Positions 35,885 through 45,328 of a stretch of 64,000 nt of DNA are shown here, piece by piece. Both the position numbers and the translations under genes were made by a program. Each line of letters starts with the position of its first letter. Position 1 is the first letter of the stretch. Below the pieces are notes generated by a model. That model was not told the DNA's origin and searched no databases. It saw nothing but the letters and a program-made list of their open reading frames with translations. The DNA lies in contig UQLR01000003.1 of NCBI GenBank assembly GCA_900541975.1, positions 98,854 through 162,853 of the forward strand, given 5' to 3'. This stretch comes from an uncultured Oscillospiraceae bacterium (GTDB lineage: Bacteria > Bacillota > Clostridia > Oscillospirales > Acutalibacteraceae).

Positions 35885-36811
35885 ATGTCGTTTGCTTTTG
35901 ATACAAAGCGCGAACTGTGCCAGATTGCAGACCATAATTTTGCTGTGCAAAGGGCAGAGGGATATGGGCTTTTATTATTTGCAAAAAACTTTTCAGAACA
36001 AAAGATTGTATTCAGCACAGAAAATGCTTTTGTGGCCAGTCGATATATGCAGATTTTGGCAGAGGTGTGGCAGACTGTTACAGAAAAAAAGACGGCACTT
36101 ACAAGAAAAAAGGGCAGTGCGCGCCTGTTTACAGTAAGTGTACCGGACCAACGTGACTGCAAAAAAATTTTTATGGATCTTGGCCATGGAAGTACGCAGC
36201 TGAACCTTCGCATCAATCGTGCAAATTTGGACGAAGAAAGCGCTGTGGCGCCCTTTTTGCGCGGCGTATTCCTTTGCTGTGGCACGGTTACCAATCCGCA
36301 AAAAGAGTATCATCTGGAGTTCAGCATGCCTTATAAAAATCTTTGCAGCGATTTATGCCGCTTGGTGTCCGAAGTAACGGAGCTTACAAAAGAACCGCGC
36401 ATCATTAACCGAAAAGGTTGTTTTATCGCATATATTAAAGACAGTGAACAGATTTCTGATTTTCTGGCGTTTATTGGCGCGCCGATGGCGGCAATGTCGA
36501 TCATGCAGGAAAAAATATATAAAGATATTCGAAACACCGCCAACCGAAAAACGAATTCGGAGATTGCAAATATTCATAAAACGGCGCAGGCAGCGGCGTT
36601 TCAGATTAAAGCGATAGAGAAAATTGCGCATGCAAAAGGGCTGGACTTTTTGCAGGACGATTTAAAAGAGGTAGCGCTGCTGCGTATTGCGCACCCGGAG
36701 CTTTCGCTGCGTGATTTGGGCAAGCAGCTTAAAATGCCGATCAGCCGCAGCGGCGTAAACCACCGGATACAGCGGATTATGGAAATCGCACGGGAAATAG
36801 AAGAGGCGTAA
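35885..36811 (+). CDS. whiA: DNA-binding protein WhiA
   Basis: A 308-residue protein with an N-terminal fold like LAGLIDADG homing endonucleases, without nuclease residues, and a C-terminal helix-turn-helix (RIAHPELSLRDLGKQLKMPI...SGVNHRIQRI). It governs sporulation division in actinobacteria and affects division and chromosome segregation in Bacillus. GGAAAGGAA precedes the ATG. Last gene of the hprK-to-whiA block, before dnaE. Confidence 0.96.
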   Translation: MSFAFDTKRELCQIADHNFAVQRAEGYGLLLFAKNFSEQKIVFSTENAFVASRYMQILAEVWQTVTEKKTALTRKKGSARLFTVSVPDQRDCKKIFMDLGHGSTQLNLRINRANLDEESAVAPFLRGVFLCCGTVTNPQKEYHLEFSMPYKNLCSDLCRLVSEVTELTKEPRIINRKGCFIAYIKDSEQISDFLAFIGAPMAAMSIMQEKIYKDIRNTANRKTNSEIANIHKTAQAAAFQIKAIEKIAHAKGLDFLQDDLKEVALLRIAHPELSLRDLGKQLKMPISRSGVNHRIQRIMEIAREIEEA

Positions 36812-36926
36812 TTTTTTTCATTTTAAGCGTTTATGGCGGCGCAACAGCAGCTTTTCTTGATTTGCAGGTGATGTGTGCTGCAATTTGTGGCAACGGTATG
36901 ATTTCAGATATTTATGAGGTGATTCT

Positions 36927-39900
36927 ATGGCGTTTGTGCATTTACATGTACATAGTGAATATAGCCTGCTGGATGGCGCTTGCAGGCTGAAAAGGCTGGT
37001 GGAAACGGCAAAGGCGCAAGGCGCACAGGCGATTGCAGTTACGGACCACGGCGCGATGTATGCGGCCGTGGATTTTTATAAGCTGGCAAAGGCGCAAGGA
37101 ATAAAGCCCATTATTGGGTGCGAAGTTTATGTTGCGCCCAGAACACGGTTTGATAAAACACCGGAACTGGACAGGGAAAGCCGGCACATGGTACTGCTAT
37201 GCGAAAACAATACAGGCTACCAAAACTTAATACAGATTGTTTCGCAAGCCTGGACAGAGGGCTTCTATAATAAGCCGCGCGTGGATGATTCGTTGCTTGA
37301 AAAACACCATGAAGGGTTAATCTGCCTTTCTGCCTGCCTGGCGGGGGAACTGCCCCGCCGCCTTTTAAACGGTGATTATGAGGGCGCAAAACAAAAGGCG
37401 CTGTATTACCAAAACGTTTTTGGAAAAGGGAACTATTATATTGAGCTGCAGGATCATGGAATAGAAGACCAAAAGCGGACAAACCCGCAGCTGATGCAGA
37501 TTGCAAAGGAAACAGGCATTCCGCTGGTAGTTACAAACGACTGCCACTATATATCAAAAGAAGACAGCGAGATGCATCGTATCCTGCTATGTATACAGAC
37601 GAACCATACCGTTTTGGACGATGACAAAATGGAGTTTGCAACCGATGCATTTTATTTAAAGACAGAGGAAGAAATGCGCGCGTTGTTTCCGGATTTGCCG
37701 CAGGCGTTTGATAATACGGCGCATATTGCACAGCGCTGCAATGTGGAGTTTGAATTTGGGCATACCAAGCTGCCGCATTTTGACGTACCTGGCGGCCGTG
37801 ATCATTTTGCCTATTTTAAAGAACAATGCTATAAAGGGCTTTACAAGCATTATGGCGACCATCCGGCAAAGGAGCTGACCGACCGGCTGGAATACGAACT
37901 GAATACGGTGCATCAGATGGGGTATGTGGATTACTATCTGATTGTCAATGATTTTATTCAATATGCAAAATCGCAGGGTATACCGGTGGGGCCGGGGCGC
38001 GGTTCCGGTGCAGGAAGCCTTGCGGCTTACTGCATAGGGATTACCGGTATAGACCCTATTAAATATAACCTTCTGTTTGAACGCTTTTTAAACCCGGAGC
38101 GCGTAAGCATGCCGGATTTTGACATAGACTTTTGTAAAGACCGGCGGCAGGAAGTTATTGATTACGTTATCCAGAAATACGGTGCAGACCATGTTGCGCA
38201 GATCATTGCCTTTGGAACCATGGCGGCGCGCGGCGCTATCCGCGACGTGGGGCGGGCCCTGGCCATACCTTACGGTGTTGTAGACGGCGTTGCAAAGCTG
38301 GTTCCAAATGACCTTGGCATGACCATTGAAAAGGCGCTTTCTATATCGTCCGATTTAAAGGACAGGTATGACACAGACGAACAGATTCACAAACTGATCG
38401 ATATGGCAAAAAGCATTGAAGGAATGCCGCGCCATGCGACAACACACGCGGCGGGTGTTGTTATTACAGAACTGCCTGTAAGCGCCTATGTTCCATTGGC
38501 CAAAAACGACGAAGCCGTTGTTACACAATTTACCATGACCACACTGGAAGAGCTGGGGCTTTTAAAAATGGATTTTCTGGGGCTGCGCAATTTAACGGTT
38601 CTGGATGACGCGCGCGAGCTGATCTTAAAGACAAATCCACAATTTTCTGCGGCGGATATACGGGAAGACGACGCTGCGGTGTATGAAATGCTTTCACAGG
38701 GATTGTCGGAAGGCGTGTTCCAGTTTGAATCCCCCGGCATGAAGAATGTGCTGACACAGCTGAAACCGGAATCCCTGGAAGATTTGATTGCCGTTATTTC
38801 CCTTTACAGACCGGGCCCGATGGAGTCTATTCCAAGATATATAGAAAACCGCCACCATCCGGAAAAGATCACATATAAGCACCCAATGCTTAAAGAGATT
38901 TTAGAGGTAACTTATGGCTGTATTGTATATCAGGAACAGGTCATGCAGATATTCAGAAAACTTGCGGGATATTCCCTTGGCCGTGCGGATATTGTGCGCC
39001 GCGCGATGTCTAAAAAGAAAAAAGACGTTATGGAACGCGAGCGGAAAATTTTTATACACGGCCTGACGAATGAAAAGGGAGAGGTTGAAGTAGAGGGTTG
39101 TCTGCGCAGAGGGATTCACGAGCAGGTGGCGGCTTCTGTTTTTGGAGAAATGGAGAGTTTTGCGTCTTATGCTTTTAATAAATCGCACGCTGCGGCGTAT
39201 GCAAATATTTCTTATCAGACGGCGTGGATGAAATGCCATTACCCCAAAGAATACCTTGCGGCCCTGCTTACCAGCGTGCTGGACAGCGCCAACAAGCTTG
39301 CGGCTTATACAGCGGAGTGCAATCGCCTGCATATACAGGTGCTGCCGCCGCATGTGAATATCAGTACGGACGGGTTTACGGTTTCCGGCGGCGATATCCG
39401 TTTTGGATTGATGGCTATAAAAAACCTTGGCAAAGGATTTATTCTTGCAATCGTTTCTGAGCGTGAACAAAACGGCCCGTATACCTCTTTTTATAATTTT
39501 TGTAAACGTGTGTATGGCAAAAATGGGATGAACAGCCGTGCGGTGGAAAGCCTGATTAAAAGCGGCGCGCTCGATAATCTGGGAGCAAACCGCCGTGAAA
39601 TGTTAAGCAATGTAAAAATGATTTTGGACGGACTTGAACAGGACCGGCGCAAAAATATGGATGGCCAGTTGAGTTTTTTTGACGATGCGTTTTCCGCCGG
39701 GAGCGTGGAACCAGTTTTGGCGCCTGTGCAGGATTTTCCCATCCATGAAAAGCTTGCTATGGAAAAAGAAATTGCGGGGATGTATTTGTCCGGCCATCCC
39801 ATGGCCGAATATGCCGATGTTTGTAAAGCGCTGCGTACAGATAAGATTATCAAAATTCTTGAAAGCGACGGCGTGCATGGTATGTACAGAGATGCTGCAA

Positions 39901-40448
39901 AAGTGCGTATCATTGCGATTGTTTCCTCTGTGAAACTAAAATCCACCAAAAACAATGCAATGATGGCGTTTGTAACGGTAGAAGATATGACAGGCGCCAT
40001 AGAGATGCTGGTGTTTCCGCAGACGTTAGCGGAATATGGTACATTTTTTTTAGAAGGGAACGTGCTGGATATTTTGGCTTCCGTCAGTCTGCGGGAGGAT
40101 GAAGAACCCAAACTTTTATGTAACCAGGCAAAGCTGGCGACAAAGGAACCACCGCAGAAAGCAGAGGAAGCAGGACAGGCCCCGCAGACAAATATGCCTG
40201 CAGGGCAGCCACAGGCGCAAAGGACTGTTCCGGCGCTTTATCTGCGTGTGAAAAACCTGCATTGCAGAGAGTATGAACAGGCAAAGCAGGTGCTTGATAT
40301 ATTTGATGGAAGAAACCCTGTGATCTTTGTTCTTACAGAAGAAAAAAGGCAGGTGCGGGCGCCTGCAAATATGTGGGTTGATTTAAACGATGTAATGGTG
40401 CGGGAGTTAAAGGCGCGTTTGGGCGAACATAATGTCGGTATAAAATAA
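36927..40448 (+). CDS. dnaE: DNA polymerase III alpha subunit DnaE
   Basis: A 1173-residue replicative polymerase subunit. An N-terminal PHP domain (FVHLHVHSEYSLLDGACR) is followed by the palm with catalytic Asp residues in PDFDIDFCKDRR (about 396). Then come the fingers, an HhH region (RREML) and an OB-fold (about 990-1080, VRIIAIVSSVKLKST). The C terminus has a Pro/Gln/Ala-rich linker and a short final domain. The length is normal for DnaE1. In Firmicutes it usually works with PolC. It is followed by pfkA with its own promoter. Confidence 0.97.
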   Translation: MAFVHLHVHSEYSLLDGACRLKRLVETAKAQGAQAIAVTDHGAMYAAVDFYKLAKAQGIKPIIGCEVYVAPRTRFDKTPELDRESRHMVLLCENNTGYQNLIQIVSQAWTEGFYNKPRVDDSLLEKHHEGLICLSACLAGELPRRLLNGDYEGAKQKALYYQNVFGKGNYYIELQDHGIEDQKRTNPQLMQIAKETGIPLVVTNDCHYISKEDSEMHRILLCIQTNHTVLDDDKMEFATDAFYLKTEEEMRALFPDLPQAFDNTAHIAQRCNVEFEFGHTKLPHFDVPGGRDHFAYFKEQCYKGLYKHYGDHPAKELTDRLEYELNTVHQMGYVDYYLIVNDFIQYAKSQGIPVGPGRGSGAGSLAAYCIGITGIDPIKYNLLFERFLNPERVSMPDFDIDFCKDRRQEVIDYVIQKYGADHVAQIIAFGTMAARGAIRDVGRALAIPYGVVDGVAKLVPNDLGMTIEKALSISSDLKDRYDTDEQIHKLIDMAKSIEGMPRHATTHAAGVVITELPVSAYVPLAKNDEAVVTQFTMTTLEELGLLKMDFLGLRNLTVLDDARELILKTNPQFSAADIREDDAAVYEMLSQGLSEGVFQFESPGMKNVLTQLKPESLEDLIAVISLYRPGPMESIPRYIENRHHPEKITYKHPMLKEILEVTYGCIVYQEQVMQIFRKLAGYSLGRADIVRRAMSKKKKDVMERERKIFIHGLTNEKGEVEVEGCLRRGIHEQVAASVFGEMESFASYAFNKSHAAAYANISYQTAWMKCHYPKEYLAALLTSVLDSANKLAAYTAECNRLHIQVLPPHVNISTDGFTVSGGDIRFGLMAIKNLGKGFILAIVSEREQNGPYTSFYNFCKRVYGKNGMNSRAVESLIKSGALDNLGANRREMLSNVKMILDGLEQDRRKNMDGQLSFFDDAFSAGSVEPVLAPVQDFPIHEKLAMEKEIAGMYLSGHPMAEYADVCKALRTDKIIKILESDGVHGMYRDAAKVRIIAIVSSVKLKSTKNNAMMAFVTVEDMTGAIEMLVFPQTLAEYGTFFLEGNVLDILASVSLREDEEPKLLCNQAKLATKEPPQKAEEAGQAPQTNMPAGQPQAQRTVPALYLRVKNLHCREYEQAKQVLDIFDGRNPVIFVLTEEKRQVRAPANMWVDLNDVMVRELKARLGEHNVGIK

Positions 40449-40516
40449 GCGCGATTTTCCGGTTGAAAGGCGCTGTTAAAAAATTCGCAAAATTCCTGTA
40501 AATTTAAGAAAAAAGC

Positions 40517-40546
40517 TTGATTCACCCCATGCATTTGTACTATAAT
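40517..40546 (+). promoter_or_regulatory. promoter of pfkA
   Basis: -35 TTGATT (40517-40522), 18-base spacer, perfect -10 TATAAT (40541-40546). Confidence 0.75.
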
Positions 40547-40582
40547 GATATTCAGCGAAATTTTACATCGGAGGAATAGAAT

Positions 40583-41551
40583 ATGTCAGTAAAATCTATA
40601 GCAGTTCTTACAAGCGGCGGAGATGCTCCGGGAATGAATGCGGCAGTCAGGGCGGTTGCAAGGACGGCGTTGTCGAAAGGAATGCGCGTAATCGGCGTAC
40701 ACAGAGGTTATAATGGCCTTCTTAACGGCGACGTTTTTGAAATGAACCTCCGCTCTGTTTCAGATATTATCCACAGAGGCGGTACAACGCTCTATACGGC
40801 AAGAAGCGAAGAGTTTAATACGCCTGCCGGTGTAGAAAAGGCGGCGAACACCTGCCGCAGCCTTGGGGTGAACGGCGTTGTTGTAATAGGCGGCGACGGT
40901 TCTTTCCGCGGTGCGCGTGACTTGACAAACCACGGGATTCCCTGTGTTGGGATCCCCGGTACAATAGATAACGATATTGCATGCAGCGAATACACAGTTG
41001 GTTTTGATACAGCCATGAATACCGCAATGGAAATGGTTGACAGAATCCGCGACACTGCGCAATCGCACGACCGCTGCAGCGTAGTTGAGGTCATGGGCAG
41101 ACGTTGTGGGGATATTGCACTGGAAACAGGCATTGCAGTAGGCGCTACGGCGATTCTTGTACCTGAAATTCCGTACGATATAAAGCGCGATGTGATAGAG
41201 CGAATGCGCTATACGCAAAATTCCGGGAAAAAACATTTTATTGTTATTGTAGCCGAAGGGATTGGCGGCGTAGAGCAAATTGCAAAGCAGATCGAAGAGG
41301 AAACAGGCATAGAAACAAGAGCGACGGTTTTAGGACATGTGCAAAGGGGCGGTTCCCCCACGCTGCGCGATAGAGTAGTGGCAAGCACCATGGGTCATAA
41401 AGCGGTCGACCTTCTGGCAAAGGGAATTGGAAACAGGGTCGTTGCCATGAAGAACGGGCAGATCGTCGATTACGATATTACAGAGGCGCTGAACATGAAA
41501 AAGCAGTTTAATACCGAACTTTATAACATTGCAATGGATATTTCTATTTAA
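40583..41551 (+). CDS. pfkA: ATP-dependent 6-phosphofructokinase
   Basis: A 322-residue glycolytic enzyme making fructose 1,6-bisphosphate. Motifs include TSGGDAPGMNAAVRA, the nucleotide loop GGDGSFRGA and the catalytic PGTIDND. The glycine in GGDGS and the G of GTIDND are the forms found in ATP-dependent enzymes, in contrast to PPi-dependent ones. GGAGG precedes the ATG. Its position after dnaE is conserved in Clostridia. Confidence 0.97.
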   Translation: MSVKSIAVLTSGGDAPGMNAAVRAVARTALSKGMRVIGVHRGYNGLLNGDVFEMNLRSVSDIIHRGGTTLYTARSEEFNTPAGVEKAANTCRSLGVNGVVVIGGDGSFRGARDLTNHGIPCVGIPGTIDNDIACSEYTVGFDTAMNTAMEMVDRIRDTAQSHDRCSVVEVMGRRCGDIALETGIAVGATAILVPEIPYDIKRDVIERMRYTQNSGKKHFIVIVAEGIGGVEQIAKQIEEETGIETRATVLGHVQRGGSPTLRDRVVASTMGHKAVDLLAKGIGNRVVAMKNGQIVDYDITEALNMKKQFNTELYNIAMDISI

Positions 41552-41570
41552 CCCGGTTTTGGTGCTTTTT

Positions 41571-41600
41571 GAACGGCTGTGTTTTGCAGCCGTTCATTTG
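41571..41600 (+). terminator. hairpin after pfkA
   Basis: GAACGGCTG (41571-41579) pairs with CAGCCGTTC (41587-41595). The following tract is only weakly T-rich (ATTTGGCTT). Confidence 0.6.
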
Positions 41601-41638
41601 GCTTCTTGCTGCTTATATAAGAAAGGACCGGTAGAATT

Positions 41639-43732
41639 TTGCAAAAAACGCTTCATGAAAAAATAACGCTTGCCCAAACGGCAGGTTTTTGTTTTGGCGT
41701 AGACCGTGCGGTACATATGGTGGATAAGCTGTTGGATGAGGGAAAAAAGGTATGTACATTGGGGCCGATTATTCATAATGAAGAAATGGTCCGTTCCCTG
41801 AAAGACAGGGGCGCTTTGATTGTACGTACCCCTGAAGAAGCACCCGACGGCTGTACGATAGTGGTCCGTTCACACGGCGTTCCGCTTTCCGTTTATGATT
41901 GTATTGCACACAGAAAACTTACGTGTGCCGACGCCACGTGCCCATTTGTAACAAAAATACATAAAACGGTTTATGAGCAATCTAAAAATGGAAAAATAAT
42001 TTTCATTATCGGCGACAGGGACCATCCGGAGGTACAGGGAATTCAGGGCTATTGTACAACGGAAAGTTTTACCATGAAAACCCCGCAGGAAATTGAAAAA
42101 CTGGTCCTTAATTTTCCGGAACTGAAAAATAAAGAGATTTGTGTGGTTGCACAGACCACTTTTGACGTGTCGCAATGGAAAAAATGTTTAGAAACTGTAA
42201 AAAAGGTATATACAAATGTCACTTTTTTTGATACAATATGTAGTGCTACGTCAGAAAGACAGAAAGAAGCAAAGTCTCTTGCAGAAAAATCTGATCTTAT
42301 GATTGTCATTGGCGACAAAAACAGTTCGAACTCCTGCAAGCTTTACCATATTTGCAAGGAGCGCTGTGAAAGGACTTTTTTTGTACAGACAAGCAAAGAT
42401 CTGGATATGCAGGAAATAAGGATTCATGCAGATTCTATTGGCGTAACTGCGGGCGCGTCAACGCCTGCCAGGATAATAAAGGAGGTACTGGATAAAATGA
42501 CAGATATGTTGAACAAATCCGGTGAAACAACAATGGACAATACAGAAACTAGCTTTGCTCAGATGCTCGAAGAGAATCTGAAAAGTTTCAATACAGATGG
42601 GAGGGTACAGGGAATAGTCGAGAGAATCACTCCCAATGAGGTTTTTGTTGACGTGGGCAGAAAACAGGCCGGCGTTGTAAAACTTGACGAGCTTACGGAT
42701 GACCCGAACGCGAAAACAGAAGATCTTGTAAAAATTGGCGACAAGCTTGACTTACTGATTATGCGCACAAACGACCAGGAAGGTGTTATCATGCTTTCCA
42801 AAAAACGCGTCGACGCGTTAAAAGGCTGGGATATGGTTGTGGAAGCCGCGGAGAATAAGGAAATTCTCACAGGGGTTGTGACGGAAATTATCAAAGGCGG
42901 CCTGCTTGTTGCTTTTGAGGGAATGAAACTATTTATTCCTGCTTCCCAGGCAACTGCCTCAAGGGGCGAGGCTTTGGAAAGTCTTTTAAAGAAGGAAGTC
43001 CGTTTCAGGATTATTGATATAGACAAAAGGCGCAGGCGCGCGGTTGGTTCGATCCGCAGCGTATTAAAAGAAGAAAATGCAAAACTTCGGGAAGAGTTCT
43101 GGAAACATTGCGAGGTTGGCAAAGTATATACCGGTACGGTCAAATCTTTAACAAGCTACGGCGCGTTTGTGGATATTGGGGGCGTAGACGGTATGATTCA
43201 TATATCGGAACTGTCTTGGGAGCGCATTAAGCACCCATCTGAGGTTGTTCAAGTGGGCGACACGGTAGAAGTATATGTAAAGGATATTGACGCAGAAAAA
43301 GGCAATATTTCTTTAGGCTACAAAAAGACAGAAGATAATCCCTGGGAAAAGCTTAAAAATCAGTACCCGGTCGGTACAGTAGTAGAGGTACAGGTCGTTG
43401 GTATGACGTCTTTTGGGGCCTTTGCAAAGATTTTGCCCGGTATTGACGGATTGATTCATATTTCCCAGATTGCCAACCACAGGATTGAAAAACCTGAGGA
43501 CGAGCTTTCAATCGGGCAGACTGTACAGGCAAAAATTACGGCGATTGATTTTGAGAAAAAGCGTGTGAGTCTTTCTATTCGAGCGCTTTTGGAGCCTGAG
43601 CAGGAAAAGCCGAATGGAACACAGGATGCAACAGAAGAGGCTGTACCGGCAGCGCAGGAGACTCCTGCCGAAGCGGCGGCGCCTGCAGAAGATGCATCTG
43701 CTCCGGCAGATGAGGAGACGCCAGAGGCATAA
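41639..43732 (+). CDS. ispH-rpsA: IspH-ribosomal protein S1 fusion
   Basis: A 697-residue two-part protein. Residues 1-285 are HMBPP reductase, the last step of the MEP isoprenoid route, with the three [4Fe-4S] cysteines in AGFCFGV (Cys18), ADATCPFV and FDTICSATSERQ. Residues about 305-650 hold four S1 repeats (such as VDIGGVDGMIHISELSW), followed by an acidic Ala/Glu/Pro tail. The fusion is known in many Clostridia and links isoprenoid synthesis to an S1-like RNA-binding protein. The start is TTG at 41639; no in-frame ATG lies before the conserved region. Confidence 0.95.
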   Translation: MQKTLHEKITLAQTAGFCFGVDRAVHMVDKLLDEGKKVCTLGPIIHNEEMVRSLKDRGALIVRTPEEAPDGCTIVVRSHGVPLSVYDCIAHRKLTCADATCPFVTKIHKTVYEQSKNGKIIFIIGDRDHPEVQGIQGYCTTESFTMKTPQEIEKLVLNFPELKNKEICVVAQTTFDVSQWKKCLETVKKVYTNVTFFDTICSATSERQKEAKSLAEKSDLMIVIGDKNSSNSCKLYHICKERCERTFFVQTSKDLDMQEIRIHADSIGVTAGASTPARIIKEVLDKMTDMLNKSGETTMDNTETSFAQMLEENLKSFNTDGRVQGIVERITPNEVFVDVGRKQAGVVKLDELTDDPNAKTEDLVKIGDKLDLLIMRTNDQEGVIMLSKKRVDALKGWDMVVEAAENKEILTGVVTEIIKGGLLVAFEGMKLFIPASQATASRGEALESLLKKEVRFRIIDIDKRRRRAVGSIRSVLKEENAKLREEFWKHCEVGKVYTGTVKSLTSYGAFVDIGGVDGMIHISELSWERIKHPSEVVQVGDTVEVYVKDIDAEKGNISLGYKKTEDNPWEKLKNQYPVGTVVEVQVVGMTSFGAFAKILPGIDGLIHISQIANHRIEKPEDELSIGQTVQAKITAIDFEKKRVSLSIRALLEPEQEKPNGTQDATEEAVPAAQETPAEAAAPAEDASAPADEETPEA

Positions 43733-43748
43733 TTTTACTTTAAAACAG

Positions 43749-43784
43749 GGCAAAGCGTATGGTGATATACGTTTTGCCTTTTTG
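43749..43784 (+). terminator. terminator of ispH-rpsA
   Basis: GGCAAAGCGTAT (43749-43760) pairs with ATACGTTTTGCC (43767-43778), one G-U pair, then TTTTT. Confidence 0.85.
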
Positions 43785-43855
43785 CTTGTAGCTGCAACAC
43801 AGTGTGCAGGAAATGGAGAAATTTTTTGATTTTACAGAAAGCAGGCGTATATAAA

Positions 43856-44407
43856 ATGTTGATGGAAATTACAAAACAGGCGAACCTTGCGATAAAAGAG
43901 CTGCTGCAGACAGCAAAGCTGAAAAAAGGCGATGTTTTTATTGTAGGCTGTTCCAGCAGTGAAATATGTGGCAGCCGCCTTGGAACAAATTCTAGTCTGG
44001 AGACAGCGCAGGCGGTTTTTAAAGGAATTTATCCAATCCTGGAAGAACAGGGCGTTTTTTTGGCTGCGCAATGTTGTGAGCATCTAAACAGAGTCCTGAT
44101 TATAGAAGAGGCCGCTGCGCAGGCGAACGGCTTTACGATTGTAAATGCAATTCCGCAGCCAAAAGCCGGCGGTTCATTTGCAACAACTGCATATCAAAAT
44201 TTTGTACACCCGGTGGCTGTAGAGCAAGTGGCTGCCGCGGCGGGTATGGATATAGGCGGAGTTTTAATTGGTATGCATCTTCGTCCAACTGTCGTACCCG
44301 TACGCCTTTCCATCCGGAAAATAGGGCAAGCACCTTTGATCTGCGCCCGAACCAGGCCCAAATTTGTAGGCGGCGAGCGCGCGGTGTATGACGAAGCGTT
44401 AAAATAA
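43856..44407 (+). CDS. TIGR01440/UPF0340 family protein
   Basis: A 183-residue protein of a conserved, uncharacterised Firmicutes family (DUF436). Conserved parts seen are FIVGCSSSEICGSRLGTNSS, AAQCCEHLNRVLIIEE and VGMDIGG-like AAAGMDIGGVLIGMHLRPT. Cysteines in GCSSSE and AQCCEHLNR suggest a metal or thiol role, but nothing is shown. The start at 43856 is chosen because it fits the family N terminus; the ribosome-binding site is weak. It precedes the HD-domain gene by 20 bases. Confidence 0.85.
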   Translation: MLMEITKQANLAIKELLQTAKLKKGDVFIVGCSSSEICGSRLGTNSSLETAQAVFKGIYPILEEQGVFLAAQCCEHLNRVLIIEEAAAQANGFTIVNAIPQPKAGGSFATTAYQNFVHPVAVEQVAAAAGMDIGGVLIGMHLRPTVVPVRLSIRKIGQAPLICARTRPKFVGGERAVYDEALK

Positions 44408-44427
44408 TTGCGAAAGGAAAGCGCACA

Positions 44428-45006
44428 ATGACCTATAAAGAAGAATTTATACAAATCTATCAGGAGAATATTAAGCGCCAGGGATCAAAGGAGCTGCTGG
44501 ATTGGCTGTTGCGCACAGATTTTTTTACGGCGCCTGCCAGCACAAAATATCACTGCGCCTGTGAAAGCGGGTTGATTATGCACAGCATAAGCGTGTATAA
44601 GGTGATGATGGAAAAACATTTTGACGAACAGGCAGACAGCGCGGAAAGTTTTGCAATTTGCGCGTTGCTGCATGACCTGTGTAAGGCGCAGTTTTATAAA
44701 GTGTCTACCAGAAACGTAAAAAATGAAGAAACCGGAGCATGGGAAAAACAACCGTTTTATATGGTGGAAGATACGTTTCCCTACGGCCATGGGGAAAAAT
44801 CTGTTTTTTTGATTGAACGATTCATGCGCCTCAAGGTGGAAGAAGCAGTGGCGATTCGCTGGCATATGGGCGGTTTTGAAGATGGGGGAGGTTTTTCAAT
44901 GAGCCTGGCTTATGAGAAGTATCCGATTGCAGTCAAGCTGCATCTTGCAGATTTGGAATCTACTTATTTACGGGAAAAGCATACGTCGGTCGTTACAAAA
45001 AGATAA
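44428..45006 (+). CDS. HD-domain protein, putative phosphohydrolase
   Basis: A 192-residue protein with the HD metal site: an early His in HSISVYKVM, the HD pair in ICALLHDLCKAQFYK, and further His residues in PYGHGEKS and IRWHMGGFE. HD proteins hydrolyse phosphate esters of nucleotides or nucleic acids; the substrate here is unknown. It lies just after the TIGR01440 gene and ends at a strong terminator. Confidence 0.85.
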   Translation: MTYKEEFIQIYQENIKRQGSKELLDWLLRTDFFTAPASTKYHCACESGLIMHSISVYKVMMEKHFDEQADSAESFAICALLHDLCKAQFYKVSTRNVKNEETGAWEKQPFYMVEDTFPYGHGEKSVFLIERFMRLKVEEAVAIRWHMGGFEDGGGFSMSLAYEKYPIAVKLHLADLESTYLREKHTSVVTKR

Positions 45007-45024
45007 AAAAACAACAGAATTATC

Positions 45025-45060
45025 AAAAAAACGCGCGCTTTAAAAGTGCGCGTTTTTTTT
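45025..45060 (+). terminator. terminator after the HD-domain gene
   Basis: A long AAAACGCGCGCTTT/AAAAGTGCGCGTTTT stem ends in an eight-base T run. Confidence 0.92.
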
Positions 45061-45250
45061 GCCTGCAGTTAAAAATACCCGCTGTATAACTGCTGAAAAA
45101 CGCCGAGTATTACAGGTGGTAATATGTTTTTTGAAATTGCAGGGTGTGTCGCACTTTCTTGCAGCTTTATAGTTTATATAACTTTCTGTACAGAAAAAAA
45201 CGCATTCAGAAAAACGTATAAATATACATTGTATCATTTTGAATTTTCTC

Positions 45251-45279
45251 TTGAATTTCCCGCGTGTAGGGGTTAAACT
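45251..45279 (+). promoter_or_regulatory. possible promoter of the GT2 gene
   Basis: TTGAAT (45251-45256), 17-base spacer, TAAACT (45274-45279). It supports translation from the TTG at 45329. Confidence 0.5.
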
Positions 45280-45328
45280 ATATTTAAAAGTTACAAATTG
45301 TTATCAGCTTATAAAGGGGCGGGTTTCC

